This document shows, piece after piece, positions 54,332 through 64,000 of a DNA stretch of 64,000 bases. The DNA is from Trichinella spiralis. Its lineage: Eukaryota > Nematoda > Enoplea > Trichinellida > Trichinellidae. The stretch spans positions 9,985,252 to 10,049,251 of the forward strand of contig CM012955.1 in assembly GCA_000181795.3 (NCBI GenBank), written 5' to 3'. The notes beneath the pieces were generated by a model that made no database searches, was not told the DNA's origin, and saw only the letters and a list, made by a program, of their open reading frames with translations. A program made the translations under genes and the position numbers. Position 1 is the stretch's first letter, and each line of letters opens with the position of its first letter.

Positions 54332-56254
54332 TCCGCTTATACACATACACACACGATCAATGGGATCGACCTGCTCCAAAATGACCAAGAAGTAAGTGAT
54401 CGCAGTCGAGCACGAACCTTGTGTACAAGTTGCATTATTCATATCAGCTTATTCAAAACAGCTTCACCTCCATGTGTGCATTTACATATATAAACAAAAA
54501 TATATATATATATGCAAATATACATACATACATGTATATGTATGTTAGTTATACTGAAATCTGTTTTATGCTTAATAATGGTCAAATCGGTTTTGCTATT
54601 TATAATGTAAATAGAAATTACATAATCGCTGTCTGTTAAAGAAAGGTTAACTCAGAGTAGGAATATACATGAATAAAAAGAGAGCAAAACAATGCAACGA
54701 CCGTCAAATTTCCTTCATCGAAACGTCAGACAGGAAAGGGGAAGGAAATGAGAAATCAATAATTTTTCGACAGCAGAATAATCGTTATGCGTATAAAATG
54801 GACATTATTGATCATTCGACGATTAGAGTACTGCCACATTCAGACAACAACGGATGCCATCTGTTTTGAAAGGCTGGCGCATCACTTTTCAAAACTGCTA
54901 CTCTTCGGCAACGATTAACAAGTCTTGTGGACAGCTTTTATTTGAAATTAATTCAAAAAACTTACACATCATTACCAAATAAAATCAACTTCAAACTTTG
55001 CTTCACTGTGTGCATAAATTTGATTTACATAACAGTTTGCTGGAAAAATTTATAAATAACAATCCAATGAATCGATTCCAACAACTGAACTGACAATTCA
55101 ACGCGCTAAGACATTCAACAATAAATCAACATCACGACTCCCAGGTTCTGGGATCATCAACAAAAAGATTATTACCCGCTTTTAGCTTAGACGAATTCCA
55201 TTTTGCGCCAAATATTACTTTTTGAATAATCAGTGACAGTTTTCAAATACTTAAACAAATCGACTTCCCTAAACTCCGTGCTATCGCACTACAACATTGA
55301 TCGGCTGCTGTGATAATTTTGTAATTAAAGATATTCAAGTTTCACAGATTTTATTAGATTAATTTATGCAGTTTAAAATTTTTTTAAATATATTTTAAAA
55401 GGGAACGTTAAATTGAAGATTTTACGTGAAGCTTTCATTTTGAAGTTGCTTTTCTAAAGCTGCGATGTTTCTTCAACGCATTTCAGTATAAAGGGTGCAA
55501 AGCAGCACTCGATTTGCTTCCATATGCCGTCGAATGAATTATTTAAAAGGAACGCAGCAATGAACGTCATGATTGAATCAACCCAGCATTTTTTTGAAAT
55601 TCCATTTCATTATTTACTTCTTGTCTAATTAGAATCTAAATGAAACAATCGGTAGTTGCTTTTTGAATAATTTTTGAATTTTTGAAAAAAAAAACTATTT
55701 CACCAAACACTGCGCTGCGTAGAATAAGTCGAAATTCAATGGTTGTAACACTAATCAAACAGCGAAACAATCGATGAATAAATTTCATAAAACTGCATCA
55801 TCCATGGCAAAAGCAGCAGTCAATTGCAAGTCAAAACACAATTATTGTATATTGATTATCAATCATGGACTTTATTTGGATTCAATCACAATGTTGAATG
55901 ATAAAAGCAAAATCAATTCATAAGACAGTAGTTTTGGCTAGCGCAAAACACGCTTCTTTCTATTATTCTTTGTCATTGCAATAAAGCTGAATGCGCAGGA
56001 TCGATGGGTTGGTTCATCGATGTTTCACTGTCAGCATAACAATAATTAACCAATATTAAAAATTGTGATTTATAATTTAAATTTTACGTTTTACTCAGAA
56101 AATTTAAACCTTAAAAAGATTGTTTTCATTCAATGAAAACATTGTGAAAAAATATGAAATGAAAATTTTATTAAATATTAATTTCTCGCAGACAATATTA
56201 CAGTACGATGTATGCTTTAAAATGACAATAGAAAAACAATGGCAATGTTACCAT

Positions 56255-56256
<2 letters not shown>

Positions 56257-56289
<33 letters not shown>

Positions 56290-56290
56290 T
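56257..56290. repeat. (ATT)n microsatellite
   Basis: About eleven ATT units; a 100-codon ORF crossing it reads a leucine run and is a repeat artefact. Confidence 0.93.
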
Positions 56291-56620
56291 CAAGATATCG
56301 ATGCAGTTAGTTGCATGCAAAAAAGCTTTTACACAAAACATTTTCCAGAAAAGTCTACAAACTTTTCACTTATGAATATGCTTTTGTTACTGCTTGTTTT
56401 TCAGTTCGAAAATAGAGCATAAGGTTGCTTGGTTTGCAACAAATTAAAGTCATCCAAAATCAATCATTTCATGTTTCTTTTTATCCTAATTGCCACTGCA
56501 TAACTTTGATAAAATGATCTCATTCAGTGAATACTTTATTATTGCAAGAAAATTCTTGAAATATGGTCATCATTATTATTAATATCATTATTATTGTACA
56601 AAACTGTGCAACACTTTCCG

Positions 56621-56646
56621 GAGAGAGAGAAAGAGAGAGAGAGAGA
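56621..56646. repeat. (GA)n microsatellite
   Basis: GA units with one AA interruption, about 30 bases downstream of the SEC14-like stop on the minus strand. Confidence 0.92.
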
Positions 56647-56673
56647 AAATGATTTCCACTTCTGAAGATGATT

Positions 56674-59600
56674 TCATGAATTGTTGTTCACTTTCACAAT
56701 GCAAGATAATTCTTTCGCAGAAAACCAACTGTAATAATTGTCAAATTCGACTACATCTTAAACAAAATAATTAGGTAAACAAAATTAAAATTAAACCAAT
56801 TTATGCATACATTTTCCTTTCTTTTCACAGGTCACTGATCCTTCAATTGGCACTAGTGAACACTCTAAGCGAATGTACGGAAAAATATTTTCCATCGTCT
56901 TGATATCAGAGTTATCTTCTCTATCAGAATAATATATAGCAAATCCGATGTCTTCAGACACAGTTTTATATTTCCAGCTTAATATAAGCAATTTAGTAAA
57001 AATTGTAAAGATAAAATAAAACCCCTTTTACTATAGCTTGCTGCCTGGACTGTCCACCATCAACTCAACAAGATGACTATTTCCAGCATAAACTGTCACA
57101 TCAGTGTACGTATCTTTATCATTTTTGATGTCATATTTATAGCAATCTGGAACTGGGCCCAGACCATAGACAATCTGAAAAATATACAATTAATTGATGA
57201 ACAGTTAATATTTTGTCCATATAAAATTACTTTGCTCGAGCATTTTTCATCTCCATTTTCATCCTTCATATTACCACCCCAGTATAATGGCCATTTATCC
57301 GGGTCGATGTAGTTAAAAAGAGATTCTTTCCAAGTGTCTAAAAATGGAATATTATTTACAATAATAGGTAATTGATTAATTTTTTCAAATCCTGAATGTT
57401 AAGTACCTGAATGCATCTCGATCAGATGTTCTGTTTCAGAAGATAAGAAAGGTCCTAATAAGTTGAAAGCAATCTTAGCTATTGTAGGCGCTGAAACACA
57501 AAATAAAATCAACTCAATCCATCAATGATTGTTATGTTGCTTACCTTGGATAACAATTATCTTTTTACACGCACCAGGATAGTTTTCTTGAAACAGAGCT
57601 AATAGCTGAAATATATCACTGAAAAGTGTAGGGTTTATGTAAGCGGTAAAAAAAGTAATTACAGTCAAATAAGAGCTTGTGAAAGGTTTGAATTTATAGT
57701 GAGATGTGCTCATATTATCCAAGTCGATTATCAGTAAGAACTGTTCATATGGAATACTTTTCTAAACCAATCAACTCATGTAAACTGAACAATGTTAATT
57801 TTCAAATGCACTGAACTTTCTTAGCAATTTCGTCCGCTTTCGCAAGAGCTTCTTCAATATGTGTGAGGCTCATTTTCACAAAATCTTGAGGCTGACAGGA
57901 ATTGAACAAGCCTGAAGTAGATCAAAAAGGACATTAAGCATCAACACATCAGGCAAGGGAACAGTTAACGTCCACCTTCAACATCGACATTGCCAAGAAG
58001 AGAAAACAAAATTGGACTGCCTTCACGATCATAGCCTGGAAATCCATGTCCGTAGTATTTCAACAGTACTTCAGGCTTTTCCCATTTCGTCAACAATTCA
58101 TCAAGGCCCCAAGCTTTTCTGAATACGAGGTGCTAAATAAATTATGATAAACGTGTGAAAACGCATATCCGTGTACGTGTATGTCAGTGCATAAATTGAA
58201 TTGCATGCAAGTTGTTCTTCTATTTGTTGTCATACCTTCTTCAATGCCTCACTTGTTGCATTGACATCATTCGAGTTGTCTGAAATAGCATTTAAATAAA
58301 CTGTCAGTTGTGAAAAGTTCAAATTTATTCAAAAAAAAATTACTCCTCAACCATCGCAAAATCAAGCCATCATTAATTTTTGTTTGACTTATACCAGGCA
58401 GTTCATTTCGAAGCTGAAAATTGCAAACAATCTGTGTGTTAAAAAACCGCTAAGTAAGTATTTTCAGAACTACAACAAAAGTTTAATTTAAAAAAAATGA
58501 TACTAACACAGTTTTAAACAATAATAATAATAATAATGACAACCAAATATTAACAAAACATGAAATGCTTATCACTGAGCCACGGTAATCGTAAATACCA
58601 ATGCACTTTGCGTTGCTAGTTTTCATTAAAAGTAACCTTAATGCAAATTATGCAGTTATTTTTGTGTATATTTGTAAAATTTACTTTCTGCCAACTATAT
58701 ATGCATCACAATGATAAATGCGAGCAGTTTGAAAGTTGAAATGCAATTCATCGCATAACATACATTCAGATCTACTTGTTAATAATTCTATTCCATTGTG
58801 AGTAAATACATTATGAATAAATCCATCCATAATGTGTAAAATCCATGTAATGGAAACAGATACCGTTTTCTTGAAATTGTATAACAATTCAAAAAAGAAA
58901 TATAACAATAAATTTACACTTTTCTCGAAATACGCATTTCAGACTAGATAGAGTGGATAAATGTATTTGAAAAAAATGTTCACTGAGAAGTGAAAAGTAT
59001 TTATTTGAAAGGAATTTCTAAAATGATAGCAAAGCAATCAATGAATGCATTTTAAATTAGTACTTGCTTTCGTTTAGAAATTAAAAGTAAGAAAGACGCT
59101 TTTTCATAGATTTTTTACACTGAGCTTGTGTGAGTCAGCTGTGAAAACAAAAGCAGTGCAATATGCAAATGCTGTAGGTGAAATTCCAGCATTTCATTAA
59201 AAAAAACATTTCACGTAGTTAGCTGCATATGTTTATGTACGAAAAAAAAAGCACTATACTGATATACACACGATTCACCAGTGTGTCAGTGACAGTTCGA
59301 AAACGAGACCTTTTTTCAACAGCGTGCTGAAAGATGGTTTTCTTTTGTAACAAAGCATGTGAAAGTTCAGCTCTAGTAAAAGTGTCAAAGGTGTAAATTG
59401 AAATGTTTTTGAAATTTCATCGTGAAAAACAGTAGGAATATTGTTTTCACCATTTGAAGTTTTCATATTTCAATTTTTCTTTTCATTTTCCAAAATCAAT
59501 TTGTCATCAATAAATTAATTAATACAAAAAAAATATTTCTAACAACTGAATTATTTCTGAATGACAGAGTTAATTTTTGTATTTCGTCTAAATGAAAATG

Positions 59601-59676
59601 AATAAAAGTATGAAAATAGAATAAGATATACCTGCTCGATTTTAGCCTTTTCTTCTGCCGTAATGCCAGGAATCAT
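56674..59676 (-). CDS. SEC14-like lipid-transfer protein (CRAL-TRIO and GOLD domains)
   Basis: Eleven minus-strand exons (59676-59632, 58413-58344, 58279-58236, 58132-57976, 57911-57817, 57761-57545, 57490-57407, 57337-57231, 57174-57032, 56977-56811, 56756-56674) give 403 residues, the usual SEC14L length, with all phases matching. An N-terminal CRAL-TRIO lead (LILRWLR) is followed by the lipid-binding fold (FRKAWGLDELL, YYGHGFPGYDREGSPILFSL, KMSLTHIEEALAKADEI, LLALFQENYPGACKKIIVIQ, APTIAKIAFNLLGPFLS). After WPLYWGGNM, a C-terminal GOLD domain starts (VTVYAGNSHLVELMVDSPGS, WKYKTVSEDIGFAIYYSDRE) and ends FDNYYSWFSAKEL, which identifies the last exon. CRAL-TRIO binds small lipids such as phosphoinositides or tocopherols, and GOLD mediates protein contacts at Golgi or membranes. 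One donor (GTTCAG at 57811-57816) is weak. Nematode relatives are CTG-type proteins; I do not assign a specific one. Confidence 0.92.
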
Positions 59677-62070
59677 TTGCAAATGCGTTAATAAATTGAA
59701 CGTTGAAGCGTGAAGAAAGGCGACAATGTCAGTCCAGCTAAGCTGTCTTTACTGAACAATCTATATCACGTTTTTGAAGTAGTGATTTCATTTTGAATCA
59801 CCCCATTCCATTGGCTGAGAAATGTACAGTCACATTGTTATTGGTCAATTCGACTAAGCTTGACCTCGTTCGGCAATTCCCATACCAGCCATGACCGGCC
59901 TCCTCTACATTTCACATGCTTTTGCCACCATATTTGCACACCACAAACCCGTCTTTGAAACATTATACAAACAAGTTTGTACAGTTTGCATTATCTATAT
60001 CAAGGACATTTTTATTTTCCAAGAAATGCGACTTTCAGTTTCCCGTTGCCTTTACTCTGTGTTCGTTCCTTCAGGTGCTATTACTGACTGGCGCGCCTTT
60101 GTCCCATTTTTACTTCTTTCAATTAATTTTCCACTTCACATCTTCAATTTTCACTGCTTATACACGCTGACATAGATAGCTAAATATTCAAAATAGCTAA
60201 CAATTCGAAGAATGCAAACAAAATTGATAAACTGCATTTTACTGCTGATCACAAATTAACTAACTGCATATCCCATGCAGATGTCATTTTATTCGTATCA
60301 TCAATTATATTAATTTCATACCGCATACTGTGGCTAAAAATAAAATATCATTCCATTTTTACCATTTTCACAAGTCGCATTGTGCAAAAAACACTTTGTT
60401 CCAATTTTACTTTAGCCGCATATATATATAACAGAAATGCCGTAAGTTATTATTAATATCGGCATTGCAAAATGAATATAATTTAAATAAAAATGACTAT
60501 TTTTGAAAAATAATAAAAGAGCATTAACAAGAAGAAAAACAACAACTAACAGCATTTCACTTTCGTCATTTCAGTATGCGATGTTGTGCTATGAGAAATT
60601 GATCATGCCAAGTTGATATTAAACGATAAAATTTAACAAAGAAAAAAGATGGTTGTTTTTCAATTGGAGGCAATTAAAATCAGCAGCACAATATCCATTT
60701 TGTGACGTGTGTTCCACCTGAATCTTATCGTCAACAACAGATCAATATGGGTCGTTGCACTTTAAAGGTTAGCGCGCATTCACTGCGTACGGTCCAAAAT
60801 GAAGCTGCATGACATCACCGGCAACCAGCCGAACTTAATTCTTCTTCGTCGACGTGCAAAAGTGAGAAAAGTTGTAATTAGTGAAACAAAAATCAGTGCA
60901 TCCAGATGAAGTTCGTAGAACGTTTGGAATATATACAACAAAAAGGTTACCACCTATCACACATCATCATCATCATCATCATTGTCGTCGTCATTATTTG
61001 CACAGCAGAAGAGGTCGCGCAAAAATTTGTCCAACGCCAACAAAACCGGGGCTTCAACGCTGTGTCTCCAATTTTGTGACCGTCACATTTCCAACATGTC
61101 AGCTTTGTCAAACAGTGTGACCCTTGGGGATCGACATGTTATTACACATTGACTGACAAAAATTCAAGAGCTTCTTGACATGATTTGCAAATTGAAATTT
61201 CACAATTTGAAATTACACAACAATTAATTCAGTCATTGAAAAAAAAAAGTTCATACGAACGATCATCACTGTACAACGACAGTAAAAACTTGCACAGTTT
61301 TCCAAAACAAAAAAAATGGAAATTGTCAAAATCACCAATATTTGATTGAAGAACAACGTACGGATTTGAACCGTACGGATCAATGTGATGATGCAATCAA
61401 TGCTTTTCACTTTTCTTTTTTAATAAAACAAAGCTTCAGTAACATTTTCTGCATGGTTGATAATGGACAATTAAAAAATGCAAATCGAAACATTCTCAAA
61501 ATACATACGCAGATAATTAATTTTTCAGATTTTGTAAAAAGAAAAAAAAGTAATAATATATATATATGCATGTCGTCGTTCGAAAATCATCGTTGCGCAC
61601 TCACTACAAACTCAGTACAGACTACAAGTGCTGGGATAATTGCATAAAAGATTGGAGACTGATAAAATAACAATTCAAAACATAAAAAACAAAATCAGTA
61701 TTTATATTTTAAAAAAAGTAGATAAATAGCGCGTTCAAATGTAGATAAATAAGTAAATACTTTTCCTGTAGAAAATATTTTAAAAAACATATTTTAAAAA
61801 AATCCATAGATATATAAGATAAATTTAGCCGCTGTCATACCGTTATTATACATGTAATGATTGTGCAGTAGACAACACAAAATACACACTCATCATTGCA
61901 TGCACCTGCATCGCATACATACATCATTGTTGCTTGTTACCACCATCATCACTCAACTGCAACAGAATTTTTCTTTCTCCCAGTTTCGGTCCTATACCAT
62001 TTCCGAATATTAAATACAAATGAGCAACGACGATGATAACAATGCAAATAAATATAATAAAATAAAGAAA
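59677..62070. other. Spacer between the SEC14-like gene and the carboxypeptidase gene
   Basis: About 2.4 kb on the 5' side of the SEC14-like gene. Segments at 59690-60180 and 60700-61130 are less AT-rich and hold ORFs of 60-94 codons with no recognised domain. A (CAT)n tract lies at 60961-60981. It probably contains the SEC14-like promoter and the carboxypeptidase 3'UTR. Confidence 0.5.
60961..60981. repeat. (CAT)n microsatellite
   Basis: Six to seven CAT units within a locally GC-raised segment; the overlapping ORF reads a histidine run. Confidence 0.85.
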
Positions 62071-63960
62071 TTACTCTTTCTGTTCGGCGCCAATTTCAAA
62101 TCGTCTGAAACACAGTTACTACTATCAATATAATGTATAATAATAATAAGGCGAAAAGCAGTCGATGATTATTTGTCGCACGATGTTGAAGTGCCACGCT
62201 TACCTGGTGGGTGATTTGCCTTGCTCGACGCTCTTTTTCAAATGCACCAATGATTCGACAAACTGTTCGCCCATTTCGATCAAATCGCGAGTTGTAATCT
62301 GATGTCCCTGGAAAAAGAAAATAGTTTCATCATTTGCAAAATCAGTAAGTTGAATAAATTTATCGAAATCAGTATACGCTCATCACCTTGTAACCACCAG
62401 TGTCAAATCCAGCATAGGAAGCTTCAAGTGTGTAAGCTCGGCTGATGCCAGTATCACGCCAAATTGCCACACGAGCTGATCCTTCTTTGTTCTTTTTAAT
62501 AGTAAAAGCGCAATATTTCAGTTCAAATGCTGTTGATGTTTCGTCCAAAATTTCGGGAAATTGCTGAAAAGGATAAAAAAGGATCATTTTTCAAAAGACG
62601 AATTTAAATGAAACGAAACAAATTTACATAATCCATTAACGAACGAACATACTGACTTACATAAAATTCGAATCCATGCTTTTGCAAACGGTCACCAGTG
62701 TACCAGGATAAGTTTGGATTGTTGCCATAGAGGAAAACGTTCATTTTCCTAGAGTGACCGTGAAAATCACAGTACACCTAAAGAAAATGAAAAAAAAATC
62801 AAAAACATTTTATTTGGTTTTGAAAATTTAACAAAACAAATTTTACAAAAGGAGTTCGACCAATTCGATGCAAGTAGGATATCAGATTTTTCGTATGATA
62901 TATGGAAGGATACATGGATCGTTCAGGGGCTACCCATTGGCGATTCAAATCCTTGCCGGCCAGAGAGCAACGGTGATTGCCATTGATGACACCGTCGACG
63001 TTAAGCATCGGTATGAGCTTGAAAATGAATTTCGATCGAGCCAGCTTAGCGAAAGGATGATCGCTGATAAGATAGTTTATCATTCCTGAAATGAAAAGAC
63101 AACGAAATTAAAAATTGCTAAATTAACACTGGTATATATGTAGTATATAATACCATGCATCATCCAGCTCGAGTTCGATTCGCCTGGATGAATACGCGCA
63201 GAGAGTACAACAATGTCTCGTGATTTCAGTTGAATACGATCACCCAATTCAGTAACTGTTACCAAAATGACCGGATTGCCGGACAAAGTGTGGCACATCA
63301 CATCCGTTCTGAAGTGGATATCTTTTTTCAACGACAAAAGTTGATTCGTTTTCACCAAATGTGTCTAAAAATATACAAAAAAAAAACAATTAAAAATTTT
63401 CACACCAAGGTCTGTTCACATATATGTATGTATTCATTTTTTCCACTGTGTTCAAAAATTCACACCTTCAACATTGTATACGTGTACGGATAGTGGTAGG
63501 CGAAATAGCAAATGTCGTATCGATGGCGAAAGTGAACATTGAACGAAGCTGTGTAATAAGAAGTAATCGTTTCAGAAGATTTGGCAGCTGCAGAGCTTGA
63601 CCCTCGCGAGTAAAAATTCCTATAATAAACACAATTGCCTCCAATTCGTACCCAACCAGGACGACCAAGCAGTGCTTCCGTGACTGAAAATACCAACGGC
63701 TGCATGCCTAACAAATAAAAAAAAAAGAAACATAAAATTCATCTGTTTATTCATCTATCTAATAAATATCTAATAAATTCCAATAAATCTAATAAAATAC
63801 CTGAATTGTACAAAGAGCGAGTTTTCACGCAGTTGATGATGTTCAATGTGTAGCTGATTTCAGTCAGCATGTTCGACACTTGAAAATAATACGTGTGATA
63901 GTATTCATTCATTTGATTGGTATCCGGAGTTAAGATCAGATCATATTCATACGGACCAAC
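62071..63960 (-). CDS. Cytosolic carboxypeptidase, M14 family (CCP/AGTPBP1-like), 3' part
   Basis: Eight minus-strand exons are visible: 63960-63801, 63707-63466, 63364-63154, 63085-62847, 62777-62661, 62563-62387, 62307-62204, 62104-62071. The gene continues beyond the window on its 5' side. The visible part starts in the CCP-specific N-domain (YEYDLILTPDTN, YYFQVSNM, YTLNIINCVKT, YDICYFAYHYPYTYT). The M14 catalytic domain follows, with zinc ligands H and E in SARIHPGESNSSW, the core NVDGVINGNHRCSLAGKDLN-R-QW, the third zinc histidine in YCDFHGHSRKMN, and the catalytic glutamate in AYTLEASYAG. All key residues are present, so the enzyme should be active. CCPs remove glutamates from tubulin side chains or C-termini and maintain cilia and axons. 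Within the family the N-domain looks most like the AGTPBP1/Nna1 group. The short last exon is inferred from phase and gives SPTRRFEIGAEQKE. Confidence 0.92.
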
Positions 63961-64000
63961 CTGAAAAAATAAAATATTTAATATTAAAATAAATTTCAAA

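Larger units (their letters stand above)
54190..56673. other. SYD-1 promoter and SEC14-like 3' flank
   Basis: About 2.5 kb without a supported gene. The first 230 bases are GC-raised and probably promoter. The rest is AT-rich and includes a TATA/CATA-rich stretch at 54500-54545, an (ATT)n array at 56257-56290 and a (GA)n array at 56621-56646, the last just past the SEC14-like stop codon. Confidence 0.55.

Noticed and set aside
56120-56422. 100-codon ORF with a leucine run
   Set aside because: Created by the (ATT)n microsatellite; no domain.
61357-61380. CGTACGGAT repeated twice, partly palindromic
   Set aside because: Too short and isolated; no paired structure, gene or further copies support a functional site.

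Overview
This window is nuclear DNA of an animal, and its gene content points to a nematode. It is AT-rich. Genes are split by many short introns (often 50-70 bases) with TTTCAG-type acceptors, and they include a SYD-1-type PDZ/C2/RhoGAP gene. I suspect an enoplean worm of the Trichinella kind from base composition and intron style, but that is an inference and not proven here. There is no sign of bacterial, viral or transposase genes. Exon models were assembled by eye from splice signals, reading-frame phase and family similarity. In nearly every model the phases close exactly from start to stop.

Layout. 1-2900 is a decayed tandem repeat with a period near 341 bp. 5383-6200 (+) encodes COP9 signalosome subunit 8, and 7070-8649 (+) an ASH2 histone-methyltransferase subunit without the usual N-terminal PHD/winged-helix part. 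9149-16427 (-) is GOPC, a Golgi PDZ/coiled-coil protein with a 5.4 kb first intron. 17701-21746 (+) encodes a probable secreted protein with a Gly/Tyr-rich head and eight 8-cysteine modules, one per exon. 23273-24709 (+) is a small calponin-homology (transgelin-like) protein. 29181-31462 (-) is a four-finger C2H2 zinc-finger protein. 35641-44299 (+) is a large Thr/Glu-rich type I membrane glycoprotein with a probable SEA domain. 44669-46755 (-) is WBP11, 47535-54189 (-) is SYD-1, 56674-59676 (-) is a SEC14-like CRAL-TRIO/GOLD protein, and 62071-63960 (-) is the 3' part of a cytosolic carboxypeptidase (tubulin deglutamylase family) that runs off the window.

The most distinctive elements are two lineage-specific cell-surface or secreted genes. 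One is the modular cysteine-rich gene, in which every junction within the module series is phase 1. The other is the SEA-domain glycoprotein. The 3' two-thirds of the glycoprotein gene has a second, broken copy at 25421-27830 in the same orientation, about 15.5 kb upstream. The broken copy is very similar but carries large deletions, a frameshift, a lost splice acceptor and a lost last exon, so it reads as a recent partial duplicate turned pseudogene.

The remaining genes are ordinary conserved eukaryotic genes (protein turnover, chromatin, trafficking, splicing, synapse assembly, lipid transfer, tubulin modification) and do not form an obvious pathway together. SYD-1 shows a notable substitution: the RhoGAP segment has no arginine where the catalytic finger is expected.
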